The position numbers and the translations under genes were made by a program. This document shows, piece after piece, positions 52,827 through 62,313 of a stretch of DNA of 64,000 bases (within the stretch, counting starts at the first letter, position 1; each line of letters begins with the position of its first letter). Under the pieces are notes generated by a model, which saw only the letters and a list, made by a program, of their open reading frames with translations, made no database searches and had not been told where the DNA came from. Source of the stretch: Nocardia anaemiae NBRC 100462 (GTDB lineage Bacteria; Actinomycetota; Actinomycetes; Mycobacteriales; Mycobacteriaceae); the NCBI RefSeq assembly GCF_001612725.1, contig NZ_BDAZ01000031.1:62001-126000 (forward strand). Direction: 5' to 3'.

Positions 52827-54134
52827 TCACCGGAGGACGCTCTCGGATGACACTGAATCGTCGTCGGCATTCTCGATGACGCCGACCAGAACTTCCTGAT
52901 CGGTCACCACTTCATCCGGCTGATCGGCATATTCGATGATGCCGATCACCGGAGGCTTCTCCAACACCGGAACTTCCAACTGCTCGCCCGGCACGAATAC
53001 CTTGCCCGGTTTCCGTTCCTCGTCCCGCCTGCGTCGCATTTGCGTCTTCGGTGCGATGGCACCCTTGCGCGGAGCCCCGCGGCCAGCCGGTCCGGCGCCC
53101 GACGGATTCGAGGATGCGCCGAATGCCGTGCCCGGACCGCGCAGCCAATTGGACGGCATCCGGAATCCGGTGGACGCACCCGGCATGGAGCCGAGTCCGC
53201 CCCGGGCCAGATTCAACGCGACCATACTTCCGACGCCCCCGCTCAAACCCGCCAAAGTCGGCGAATTGGGCGAGGTTCCAAAGAATCCCGACTGTCCGGC
53301 GGACCCGTCCGCGCCCGTGTACGATCCGGAATCGCTCAGCGGCGAAGTTACCTCGCTCGGATCCGCAGTCGGATCCGCAGTCGGCGACTCGGTGGTGTCG
53401 GTCGGCGTATTGCCGGTGTCGGTATTCCCGGTCTTCGTATCGCCGGTGTTGTTGTCGGTGTTCGTATTGTTGGTGTTGGTGTTGTTAGTGTCGTTGTTCG
53501 TAGTTGTATCGTTGTTCGTGGATCCGTCGAATTTCCCATTCGGGCCCGACTTCGGGGTATGCACCGGCACGTCGAATTGCGGCGGTGGCGGCGGCACGCC
53601 AGGGTCGGTCACGATAGGCGTCGGCAAGGCAGGCGGCGGCAGCGTCGACAGAGTTGGCAGCACCGCTCCGGCATAGCCATCCATCACCGCTGCGGCGGCT
53701 CCCCAAATCGCGATGTACTCGAGCTGGTTGAGAAGCAGCGGAATCGCGTTCTGTCCCCCAGTATTAGTGAGGAGCAGCACCCCCTGCTCGAACCTATTCT
53801 CGGCAAGCCATCCGCCCACCATCTCCATCGCGGACTGAGCCGCGCTGAATTCGCCTGCCACAGTCAGTAATACGCCCGAGACCGACTGGGCGACCATGGC
53901 CTGCTGCTGTAGCCACTTCGTGTGGTGACTGAATGCCGACTGCGCCAGATCACCAGACTCGCCGTTCCACGTCTCACCCATATCGAGCATAGCGGAGGCC
54001 GTGTTGCTCGCCGTGGTCATGAGCGTTTGCGCCGAGTTCTGATAGGACTCGGCCGCCGCCGTGATCATCTCCACCCCGGGACCGCCGAGCAGATTGCCGA
54101 CGTTTATCTCCGGAGGCAGTGCGTGCCATATCAT
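52827..54134 (-). CDS. PPE family protein
   Basis: 435 aa. The N-terminal domain (about 1-170) carries IWHALPPEINVGNLLGGPG with the diagnostic PPE at residues 7-9 and a W-N-G turn near 56. A low-complexity region (about 203-260) is almost pure Thr/Asn/Asp, then Gly/Ser-rich stretches and a basic-acidic tail. PPE proteins pair with PE, bind EspG and are secreted by ESX channels; the tail would be the exported passenger. GAAGG before the ATG is the ribosome site. Confidence 0.9.
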   Translation of the reverse strand: MIWHALPPEINVGNLLGGPGVEMITAAAESYQNSAQTLMTTASNTASAMLDMGETWNGESGDLAQSAFSHHTKWLQQQAMVAQSVSGVLLTVAGEFSAAQSAMEMVGGWLAENRFEQGVLLLTNTGGQNAIPLLLNQLEYIAIWGAAAAVMDGYAGAVLPTLSTLPPPALPTPIVTDPGVPPPPPQFDVPVHTPKSGPNGKFDGSTNNDTTTNNDTNNTNTNNTNTDNNTGDTKTGNTDTGNTPTDTTESPTADPTADPSEVTSPLSDSGSYTGADGSAGQSGFFGTSPNSPTLAGLSGGVGSMVALNLARGGLGSMPGASTGFRMPSNWLRGPGTAFGASSNPSGAGPAGRGAPRKGAIAPKTQMRRRRDEERKPGKVFVPGEQLEVPVLEKPPVIGIIEYADQPDEVVTDQEVLVGVIENADDDSVSSESVLR

Positions 54135-54167
54135 GACATCAGCCTTCGTTCGGGCCCGCGGCTCGGA

Positions 54168-54497
54168 TTATCTGGGCATTTCGCTGAGGGTCGCACCGAC
54201 GCTCGCGACACCGGCACCATTGACGATGTCACTGCCGGAATAGGCGACGGCCGTCGGCGGTAGCGACGCCGACGCGACCTCACGATGCACGAATCCGTCA
54301 CCCGTGCAACTGAAGAATGACTGGCCATACGCGGCGGTCACTTCGGGAAGGATCATCGCACTCACCGCGTCCAACGCCGGGGGGAACACGACGCAAGTGG
54401 CCGCCGAGTTGACGAGGGAGGCGATCGCCGCGTCGGCAATCAGGTCGAGTTGGGAACTGACTACGGGAAGATGCGCCGGTTCGACATTGAGAGCCAT
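54168..54497 (-). CDS. PE family protein
   Basis: 109 aa with the PE-domain opening ALNVEPAHLPVVSSQLDLIA and a long helical hairpin. There is no YxxxD/E near the end that I can see clearly. It lies immediately upstream of the PPE gene (33 bp), as expected for a co-folding pair, and downstream of eccC. Confidence 0.82.
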   Translation of the reverse strand: MALNVEPAHLPVVSSQLDLIADAAIASLVNSAATCVVFPPALDAVSAMILPEVTAAYGQSFFSCTGDGFVHREVASASLPPTAVAYSGSDIVNGAGVASVGATLSEMPR

Positions 54498-54624
54498 GAG
54501 AGTTCTCCTAACGATGAGCGCCGACTCAATAGCGAGCGGTACAGGACAAACGCTAAGGCATTCTCATTGCTGGGAAGCCTCGTCGAGTCGATGCCCGGAC
54601 ACCCTCGTGCCACCGCGACCAGGG

Positions 54625-57600
54625 CTACTCCTGCGGTGCCATCCATGCCGCCTGCACCAGGTCCTTGCGCGAATGCAGCGGCTCGACGAAGATGCCTCGG
54701 CCCACCGGTTGCTTCGTCGGCTTCACATCGCCGATCAACATGCCGTCGAGCTTCGAACCATCCATGATGATCCCCGACGAGTTGAGGTTCTTGATCTGGC
54801 CAAGCACGTTGTCGTACATCGCAGTATCGGCCTGTGCGATATTGCGGGCCACGATGATGTGCAGACCGGTGTCACGACCGTCGACAATGATCTCTTTCAA
54901 CGGTTCCAGCGGATTCATGGCACCGCGCTGGGCAACCATGTGATAGTCGTCGATCACCACGAAGATCTCCGGACCGCTCCACCACGACCGTTCCTTGAGC
55001 TGCTGTGAGGTCACACCATCGGGTGGGCGGCGGCTGCGCATCTTCGCGACGAACGGCGGCAGACCCTCGACCACGTCGCGCTCATTGGCCAAATACCCGA
55101 TCAACTGATCGTCCTGAAAAGCATCCATGTGCTGGCGTCGGTAATCGACAAGCAGTACTCGGGCCTGATCCTTGGTGAACTGCCGACGGATGGAGGCTAA
55201 CAGCGCCGCGACCACCGTCGACTTACCACACCCGGGGGATCCGACCACGATCAAATGCGTCGAGACACCGAAGTTCGCCGACGCGGCACTGAGATCGGAC
55301 TCGCGTATACCGAATGGAACCACCAGTCGCTCCGCCAAGGTCGTCGGAGCAGGCCGGTTCGCGACAACTTCGTCCAGAAGTACCCGATTGGGGAGCAGTT
55401 TCACCTCCGGCGCCGCGCGGTCTCCCAGCGCTCGCCTCAGGTGCTCGATCGCGGCAGCCAGGCCTGCGGCCGACGTTTCCGAATCGGCGACGCCGTCGAT
55501 GCGAGGCAATGCGGTCAGCATATGGAGTCCGTCGCTGGATATGCACCTGCCCGGCCGATCGGGCGGAATCGCGCCAACCACCGCGCGGTGATTGAGGAAG
55601 GAGGTGTCGGTGAGGTCGCCCAAGCGCATCTCCAGGCGCGTTTGCAGCAGATCCTTGATCGCGGGACGGATCGCCGCCCACCGCGAGCTGCTTACCACCA
55701 AATGGATACCGTAGTTGAGCCCTTGTAGCGCGAGCGATTCCATCACCGGCATGTACTCGTCGTAGAGCGGACCGGTGACTGCGAATCCGAGATCCCAGCC
55801 GTCGACAACGACGAAGACATCCCCATGCTGGTCACCATGCGCGACGAGTTCGGCCGACTCCTGCGGCGAGCTGCGCCTGCGCCGGAACTCGCGCATGGAG
55901 TCGATGCCGAGCGCGCTGAACAGTGCTTGCCTGTTGCCGAGCAGACTGGTGATGAGCGCGAAGGTCCGCCGAATTCGGTCGATATCACGGCCCGTAGCGA
56001 CCGACCCGACATGCGGCACGTTCCGCAGTCCGGTGAGACCGCCGGAGAAGTCGAGGCAATAGAACTGGACCTGTTCGGGTGTATGTGTCAACGCGGCAGA
56101 CATGATCAGCGTTTGCAGTGCGGTCGACTTACCCGACTGTGGGCCGCCGACGACGGCCACGTGCCCACCCGCGCCGGACAGATCGATCGACCAGATGTCC
56201 TGGCGCTGCTGTCGCGGCTTGTCCACGAGCGCCCATGGCAACTGCAGCGCACCTGGAGTCACACTGGAGGTGAACTTGTCCAGTGTCGGAGGCACGGTCA
56301 GCGGCGGCAGCCACATCTTGTGCGCGGGCGTGCCGAATCCGGCGAGTTGTTGCAGCACCGTCTCCATCACGGTGACCGGTTCGCCTTCCTGCGTCTCCGG
56401 TTGCCGCACAGGTTCGGGCTCGACTGGGGCGGGCCGCACATCGATGATGTGCGCCGTGGTGAATTGCTGTGGTGGCCGGTAGCCACCGCCGGGTCGCCTG
56501 GCGCGTTGGGCACTGGACGCCGATGCCTGCGCGGGCGCGACATACGGCGCGCCGACATAGGCGGCCTGGAATCGCTGCAGATCACCCGAGCCGACGCGCA
56601 GATAACCCGAACCCGGCTTCTTCGGCAGGTGATATGCGTCGGCGGTGCCGATGGCATCGCGGGAGTCCGCGGTCTGGTTGGTGCGCAACGCGATTCGGTA
56701 GGACAGGTGGGCTTCCAGCTCACCCATCCGGCTCGCGGGCACCTTCTGCGAGGCCAGCAGCAGGTGGATACGCAGCGACCGACCCAACCGGCCGATCGCG
56801 ACGAACAGTTTGGAGAAGTTCGGATGCTGCTCGAGCAATTCGGCGAACTCGTCGAGGATGATCAACAGCGTCGGCAGCGGCGCGAGCTGCGCGCCCTGCT
56901 CGCGAGCACGCTCGTAATCGGCGACGCTGGCGAAGTTGCCCGCATCACGCAAAATCCTTTGCCGCCTGCCCATTTCGCCGTTGATCACGTCTTCCATACG
57001 GGTGACGAGATCGGCCTCTTCCTCCATGTTGGTGACCACGGCCGTCACATGGTGCAGCCGGTCGAACCCGAGAAAGGTCGCACCACCCTTGAAGTCGACC
57101 AGCAGCAGGTTCAGCTGATCCGGTGTGTGCGTCGCCACTGCCGAAAGCACCAGGGTGCGAAGGAATTCCGACTTTCCGGAACCGGTGGCACCGATGCACA
57201 TGCCGTGCGGGCCCATGCCCTCCTCGGCCGATTCCTTGATATCGAGATAGACCGCGCTACCGGCCGGATCGTGGCCGAACGGAATATTCAGCCGGGATCG
57301 GTCCGCGTCACGGCGGCGCGGCCACTGCTGCTCGACCCGGATCGCGCCCGGATCGATGATGCCGACCAGTTCCTCCCACGATGTGCCGCTGCTTGCCTGA
57401 TCCGCGACCACGGCCTCGACCACGGTGGACAGCCGATACGGAGATATATTGCGGGCCAATGCCTTCGCCGTCGCCACCGACATCGCGTCGGCGACTCCGA
57501 CCCGCCGCAGCCCGCGCGGGGTCACCTCGTGCAGCGCCCGATCGGGCCCCACCATGAACTTCAGCGCGCGCGGCAAGGTCTGCTCGGCTCGCCCCAGCCG

Positions 57601-58632
57601 CAGCCAGGTGCAGCCATCGATACCGGAGATATCCCGATCGGTGGCCGGACTGCTGTCATCCACGATCAGCAGATAGTGCTTGCGATCCAGCGTCGGTTCG
57701 GAATTCGCGGAGAACGGACCGCGGTTGAGTCCGGCAAGTGCCTTGGCACGCAACTCCGAAACGCTGCGGTACACCATCCGGCTAGATCCGATCGCGTCGG
57801 TATCGCTCGGATGTTGGGTGTGCGGCAACCATTTCAGCCACGACCACTCCGGTGCGTCCGGATTCGACAGCACCGCCGCGACCGCGACCTGGTCGGGCCC
57901 GTGCAACACGACGATTTCGGCGACCATCGCCCGCACCAGCGCGGCCACCGCATCCGGATCACCATCGATACCGATCTGCGGCGCCGACAGCAGATTGATC
58001 GCGACCGGCATACCCCCGACCGTCGAATACGCCTTCGCGAACCGCGTCACCTCGACCACACCCACCGGATCCAGATCCGAAGTGGGTGCGGCCTCGGGCA
58101 CGATCACCCGCACCTGATTGGCGATCCGGCCCCGCCCCACCCGCACCCGCAGGAACTGCGGACTGGCGACCTGCACCTCCCACATGCGCTTACCGCCGAT
58201 CAACGCGGCGATCTCGGCCGGACCCGGGTGGGTGTAGCGCAAATAGGTGTGCAGCTCGGACTCGGCGGCGTGCACGGTCTTACGGTTATCGGTAATGCTG
58301 CGCAGATAGTCCTTGCGTTCCTCGTTCAGACTCGCCGCACCTCCGGCACCGCTGCCGGAGAACGAACCGCCCATCATCCCGCCCATCGAAACCAGCATCA
58401 TGACCGGGAACATCAGCATCATCGGCGACATCTGCCCGCCGCCGCGGAACATCATCACCATCATCCCGGCCATGGCCGCCACCATGACCACCGGCATGAT
58501 CATCTTCAGCCGCGATGGCGGCACCGGTTTGGGCAGCTCGGTCGGCGGCTGTAGGCGCAATTCGGTCACCGCCGGGGCCTTGGGCCCGCGCACCATCCGA
58601 GCGGGCCGCACGAACCGGCGGGTAGCCGTCAC
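54625..58632 (-). CDS. eccC: Type VII secretion ATPase EccC (unsplit)
   Basis: 1335 aa. Two membrane helices near residues 45-85 are followed by three FtsK/SpoIIIE-type ATPase domains with P-loops CIGATGSGKSEF (about 480), VVGGPQSGKST (about 834) and VVGSPGCGKST (about 1132). It is the motor of the secretion channel and recognises substrates through its third domain. A single chain, as in ESX-3, rather than the split form of ESX-1. The start overlaps the eccB stop by 4 bp. Confidence 0.96.
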   Translation of the reverse strand: MTATRRFVRPARMVRGPKAPAVTELRLQPPTELPKPVPPSRLKMIMPVVMVAAMAGMMVMMFRGGGQMSPMMLMFPVMMLVSMGGMMGGSFSGSGAGGAASLNEERKDYLRSITDNRKTVHAAESELHTYLRYTHPGPAEIAALIGGKRMWEVQVASPQFLRVRVGRGRIANQVRVIVPEAAPTSDLDPVGVVEVTRFAKAYSTVGGMPVAINLLSAPQIGIDGDPDAVAALVRAMVAEIVVLHGPDQVAVAAVLSNPDAPEWSWLKWLPHTQHPSDTDAIGSSRMVYRSVSELRAKALAGLNRGPFSANSEPTLDRKHYLLIVDDSSPATDRDISGIDGCTWLRLGRAEQTLPRALKFMVGPDRALHEVTPRGLRRVGVADAMSVATAKALARNISPYRLSTVVEAVVADQASSGTSWEELVGIIDPGAIRVEQQWPRRRDADRSRLNIPFGHDPAGSAVYLDIKESAEEGMGPHGMCIGATGSGKSEFLRTLVLSAVATHTPDQLNLLLVDFKGGATFLGFDRLHHVTAVVTNMEEEADLVTRMEDVINGEMGRRQRILRDAGNFASVADYERAREQGAQLAPLPTLLIILDEFAELLEQHPNFSKLFVAIGRLGRSLRIHLLLASQKVPASRMGELEAHLSYRIALRTNQTADSRDAIGTADAYHLPKKPGSGYLRVGSGDLQRFQAAYVGAPYVAPAQASASSAQRARRPGGGYRPPQQFTTAHIIDVRPAPVEPEPVRQPETQEGEPVTVMETVLQQLAGFGTPAHKMWLPPLTVPPTLDKFTSSVTPGALQLPWALVDKPRQQRQDIWSIDLSGAGGHVAVVGGPQSGKSTALQTLIMSAALTHTPEQVQFYCLDFSGGLTGLRNVPHVGSVATGRDIDRIRRTFALITSLLGNRQALFSALGIDSMREFRRRRSSPQESAELVAHGDQHGDVFVVVDGWDLGFAVTGPLYDEYMPVMESLALQGLNYGIHLVVSSSRWAAIRPAIKDLLQTRLEMRLGDLTDTSFLNHRAVVGAIPPDRPGRCISSDGLHMLTALPRIDGVADSETSAAGLAAAIEHLRRALGDRAAPEVKLLPNRVLLDEVVANRPAPTTLAERLVVPFGIRESDLSAASANFGVSTHLIVVGSPGCGKSTVVAALLASIRRQFTKDQARVLLVDYRRQHMDAFQDDQLIGYLANERDVVEGLPPFVAKMRSRRPPDGVTSQQLKERSWWSGPEIFVVIDDYHMVAQRGAMNPLEPLKEIIVDGRDTGLHIIVARNIAQADTAMYDNVLGQIKNLNSSGIIMDGSKLDGMLIGDVKPTKQPVGRGIFVEPLHSRKDLVQAAWMAPQE

Positions 58633-60188
58633 GAGGTACCGCCCGGAAGCCCGATGACGGCCTTATTCGTCGGGATGCCGTCGTGCTGGATCCTGGCGTC
58701 CTTCTGCGACAGGGTGGGTCCTACCGCGAACAGCGAAACGATGGACCACGGTGCGGGCACCGGAGTCCGCAGGCCGAGCGAGGTCAAGGTCGAATCCGGG
58801 GTGGAGTTGTTCTCCACCACGGCGCTGATGCCATAGCGAACGCCGCTGTCGGAGATCCAGAACAGCGACTCACGCCGCGGCGACCCGGGGTCGGCACCGG
58901 TCACCTGGACGAAGCGTCCGGTGGTTCGCGGCAGATATGCGGCGTCGGCGGTGGTGCCGCGCGACCCGGTCGCCGTCACCAGGCCGACGGTGCGGTTCTG
59001 TTCTTCCACCTTCAATGGCAATTGCCGTCCCACGAGCAACTCGGTCGCGGCATTCGGATCGGTGCCTGCGCGAGACCAGTGATAGCAGGTCACCCCTAAG
59101 CGCATCGGGTCGATGACATGCACCGGTCGAGTCGGGTAACTGGCCGTCCCGGGCCACGCACCAGGACGCAGATTCGCCGCGATGACATCCGGGCCGACGG
59201 TCCGCGTGGTTACCGCACCGTGTGAATTGGCATTGCGGATGATCGACGCGAGTACCGAATTGATCTGCACCACACCGGATTCCGATACCAGATAATAGGA
59301 CGCACCACGATCGGGCGCCGATACCGTGAGCACCGAACCGACCGGCACGCTCAGCCCCGAGGAGAAGGTCACGGTGCTGCCCGCACCGGGTACGTCGGGC
59401 ACGCGCAGCGGCGGCACCTCGGGGATGGCCGAGATGAAACCTTTGGAGGCCGAGACCACGGTCGAGGTCGGGTCGATGCCAAGGGCCAGGATCACCGCCG
59501 AATTACTCAGATCTATGGCCGCGCGAACGATGCCCTGCTGCTCATCGGAGTACACGAGCCAGGTGGTGCTGTCATCACGCAGCAATCGCGCCTCATCGGG
59601 GCCGAGCCCGCGGACCGCATCACCGTCTACGGTCAGCGGACCGCCGATCGCGGTAGTCACCACCGGCGACAACGCGACCGTGGGCAATCCGGTCTGCGGA
59701 TTGACCGGTGCCGCCGCACCGACCTTCGCGGTATCACACACCGTCCATGACGAATTCCGGTCCCCGTTGTCGGCGATCACCCCGGGCGCGCCCGGAATCC
59801 CGACCCACGGCCCGCGCGGATACTTGGCCAACTCGTCACGCGAGACCGGCACCGGGTTGTCCGGCGAACCGGCGATGAGTCGCGCCGAGGTGAGATTCAG
59901 CGCCGGATGCAGACGACCACCGACGCGCACGTACAGAGCGCCGGTGTCCTTCTCCGCGATGATCTTCGATTCGCCCACCCTCTTGGCGGGTTTGAAGAAC
60001 GCGAGCAAGGCCGCGCCCGCGATCACCACGCAGGCCAACGCGATGCCGATCGAGAGCGCGGTGGAACGACCGCGCTGCGGATCATCGATCATCGAGGCGT
60101 CGCGCCGCACCAGCGCATGCTCGATCCGGCGCAGCAGAAAACGCCAGCCCGATATCTGGTGCTTGGTCACCACCCGGAAGCGCGCCAT
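58629..60188 (-). CDS. eccB: Type VII secretion protein EccB
   Basis: 519 aa. N-terminal RFRVVTKHQISGWRFLLRRIEHALVRRD in part, then one membrane helix (about 46-66) and a large extracytoplasmic domain with repeated beta strands. EccB forms the periplasmic core of the ESX complex. Preceded by eccA (5-bp gap) and coupled to eccC. Confidence 0.95.
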   Translation of the reverse strand: MARFRVVTKHQISGWRFLLRRIEHALVRRDASMIDDPQRGRSTALSIGIALACVVIAGAALLAFFKPAKRVGESKIIAEKDTGALYVRVGGRLHPALNLTSARLIAGSPDNPVPVSRDELAKYPRGPWVGIPGAPGVIADNGDRNSSWTVCDTAKVGAAAPVNPQTGLPTVALSPVVTTAIGGPLTVDGDAVRGLGPDEARLLRDDSTTWLVYSDEQQGIVRAAIDLSNSAVILALGIDPTSTVVSASKGFISAIPEVPPLRVPDVPGAGSTVTFSSGLSVPVGSVLTVSAPDRGASYYLVSESGVVQINSVLASIIRNANSHGAVTTRTVGPDVIAANLRPGAWPGTASYPTRPVHVIDPMRLGVTCYHWSRAGTDPNAATELLVGRQLPLKVEEQNRTVGLVTATGSRGTTADAAYLPRTTGRFVQVTGADPGSPRRESLFWISDSGVRYGISAVVENNSTPDSTLTSLGLRTPVPAPWSIVSLFAVGPTLSQKDARIQHDGIPTNKAVIGLPGGTS

Positions 60189-60193
60189 GCGAA

Positions 60194-61999
60194 TCAGCCC
60201 GTCGCGGCCGGTGCCAAGCCCGCGAGCGCGGCAGTGATGTCCGAGGAGTCGATGGTCATCAACTCCTCATTGGTCATCGAGAGCACATCCGCGTTGTCCC
60301 TGGTGAATCGATAGTCCCGTTCGGCTTCGGCGGCCTCGACCACGTTGCGGACGAAACGACCGTTGCCCGCCAGGTCGATGAGCCGCCGACCGTTCTTGGT
60401 CTGGCCCGACAACTGCTCGCACCGCGCCCGCAGGACGTCTTTGGCATCGGCGGCGAGAATCGAATCCTTTTTGTGCGCAATATGATCGGCGATCCGCACC
60501 AGTTCATCGGCGTCGTAGCTGGAGAAGCGGATGCGCTTGGTGAAACGCGAGGCGAGGCCGTCGTTGGAGGCCAGGAACCGGTCGATCTGGTCCTCATACC
60601 CCGCGATGATCACGACCAACTTGTCGCGGTCGTTCTCCATGCGGGCAAGCAAGGTGTCGACGGCTTCCTTGCCGAACGCGTCACCGCCGGACAGGCCCTC
60701 CTGGATCAGCGTGTACGCCTCGTCGATGAACAGCACGCCACCGAGCGCGGAATCGATCAACGCGTTCGTCTTGGGTGCGGTGTGGCCGAGATGGGTACCG
60801 ACCATATCGTTGCGCGACACCTCGATGACTTCGGCGTTCTCGACGACGCCGAGCCCGGCGAAGATTTTGGCGATGACACGGGCGATGGTGGTCTTGCCGG
60901 TGCCGGGCGGGCCGGAAAAGATCAGATGCTGCGATCGGGAATCCACGGCGAGCCCGCGTTTGGCCCGGACCTGATCCATCAGCACACCCGACTTGAGCCG
61001 GTCGACCTGCTCCTTGACCGAATCCATGCCGATCTGGGCCCGCAGCAGGTCGGAGGCCTCCTCCAGCAGTGACTCACGGGCGAGTCGCGCGGCGGAGGCG
61101 GCGACCTCGGTCGGATCGTCGCCGGACTTCGGATCCCACTGATTGGTACGCGAGGCGATGACCTCGGCGGTGGTGACCTCGAGTCGATAACTCTTGTCCC
61201 TTACCGCACGCTGCCATTCGGGGCGGTCCGGCCACAGCGCCGAGCCCTGCAAGCCCTTGAGGATCTTGTCTGCGGCGTCGTGATCGCCTTCGTGGCGCAG
61301 CAGCATGCCGAGCAGGTAATGCGCGTCGGCCCAGATGTAGGAGAGGTTGCCCGACTGACTGTCCTCGACAATGCGCTGTGCGCGCGGCAGGGCCTCGCCG
61401 AATCGACCCAGATGCGCCAGTGCCTGTGCCGTCATCAGCTCAGCCGCGATATCCAACAGCCCATCGTCGAGCGCGGGCTTGGCATTGCGAGCGGAGAGGA
61501 CATCCAGCCACTGTTTGGTGCGGAAGTACAGCGACATCCGCACGAAGTCGGCGACATCGTCGCGCGGTACTTCGGCGAGAATGGCCGCGGCCTCCTCCCA
61601 TTCGCCGCCGTCGGCATAGGAGCAGGCCTGGGCGATGGCGATCTGATCCCGATCCGCCATGGCCACGCGCAGGCCGAAAACGCCGATCTCGACCTGACAC
61701 CACAGCGCACGATCGACCAGCCCAGCGCGTTGCTGATCCCGGTACAGGTTGTGCACCGATCGGTACGCACCATAGATCACTTCGGAAGTGACCTCACCGG
61801 CCATGGCACGCCCCAACCAGGCGTCACACATGTCCGGATCCAGGTCGGTGGCGGCGCGGAAGGCAGCCGCCGCCTGCTGTTCATTTCGCACGCCCCCGGC
61901 GACGAGCGCCAGACTTTGCACACCTGTGTAGAACGCGTCCTCGGCCGCAGACAACTCGGGCTTCCCTTCCGACGATCCTCGTAGACCGAAGATAGCCAT
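60194..61999 (-). CDS. eccA: Type VII secretion AAA+ ATPase EccA
   Basis: 601 aa. A TPR-like helical N-terminus (1-270) and a CbbX-type AAA+ domain (about 320-590) with Walker A SGPPGTGKTT (about 360) and Walker B VLFIDEAYTL (about 425). A cytosolic ATPase proposed to help dissociate substrates from EspG. First gene of the locus; its upstream DNA holds a 16-bp palindrome and a copy of the 26-bp element, so the whole operon is probably regulated there. Confidence 0.94.
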   Translation of the reverse strand: MAIFGLRGSSEGKPELSAAEDAFYTGVQSLALVAGGVRNEQQAAAAFRAATDLDPDMCDAWLGRAMAGEVTSEVIYGAYRSVHNLYRDQQRAGLVDRALWCQVEIGVFGLRVAMADRDQIAIAQACSYADGGEWEEAAAILAEVPRDDVADFVRMSLYFRTKQWLDVLSARNAKPALDDGLLDIAAELMTAQALAHLGRFGEALPRAQRIVEDSQSGNLSYIWADAHYLLGMLLRHEGDHDAADKILKGLQGSALWPDRPEWQRAVRDKSYRLEVTTAEVIASRTNQWDPKSGDDPTEVAASAARLARESLLEEASDLLRAQIGMDSVKEQVDRLKSGVLMDQVRAKRGLAVDSRSQHLIFSGPPGTGKTTIARVIAKIFAGLGVVENAEVIEVSRNDMVGTHLGHTAPKTNALIDSALGGVLFIDEAYTLIQEGLSGGDAFGKEAVDTLLARMENDRDKLVVIIAGYEDQIDRFLASNDGLASRFTKRIRFSSYDADELVRIADHIAHKKDSILAADAKDVLRARCEQLSGQTKNGRRLIDLAGNGRFVRNVVEAAEAERDYRFTRDNADVLSMTNEELMTIDSSDITAALAGLAPAATG

Positions 62000-62027
62000 T
62001 TCGGGCCCGGCCGGGAGCGCCTGATCA

Positions 62028-62043
62028 TTCCCAAGGTTGGGAA
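62028..62043. promoter_or_regulatory. Perfect palindrome upstream of eccA
   Basis: TTCCCAA-gg-TTGGGAA, 29 bp before the eccA start codon. Likely an operator for the ESX operon. Confidence 0.6.
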
Positions 62044-62100
62044 GTCGGCATTGTTTCCCGACGACAAGGTCTATTTACATTATTTATCGGCTCGATATTG

Positions 62101-62126
62101 AATGTACCGCTATTTAGCGGTATGTT
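62101..62126. promoter_or_regulatory. 26-bp palindromic element, copy 6
   Basis: The best palindrome of the set: arms AATGTACCGC and GCGGTATGTT around TATTTA, 102 bp upstream of the eccA start. Confidence 0.8.
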
Positions 62127-62255
62127 GTGGATGGGTCGACGGTCCCTCATCCCGAAGACCCAGCCCCGTCCAGCGGTGGCCGGTAGCCGAGATCCGGCCG
62201 TCGGCCATCGCCTGGCAAGCGGCGGATCGTCACCCCAAAACCCCGGCGATCTGTC

Positions 62256-62298
62256 GTGCGGCGGCCGACGGTACCCCACACACCGTCGGCCGCCGCAC
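62256..62298 (-). terminator. Strong hairpin terminator
   Basis: Perfect 17-bp stem (GTGCGGCGGCCGACGGT and its complement) with a 9-base loop, 16 bp after the stop codon of the repeat-rich gene at 62314. Confidence 0.9.
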
Positions 62299-62313
62299 CC
62301 CTTCGCGGCCTAC

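Noticed and set aside
54625..58632. A 909-codon open frame on the plus strand opposite eccC, and similar long antisense frames opposite pknG, ansP and glutamate dehydrogenase.
   Set aside because: They arise from high GC and strong third-position bias in the real genes; their translations are Arg/Gln/Gly-rich with no recognisable domain.
44997..61999. Assignment of the locus to ESX-1 because of the EspI-like ATPase.
   Set aside because: EccC is unsplit and the order with PE-PPE, espG and eccD-mycP-eccE fits ESX-3 better; a formal class needs phylogeny.
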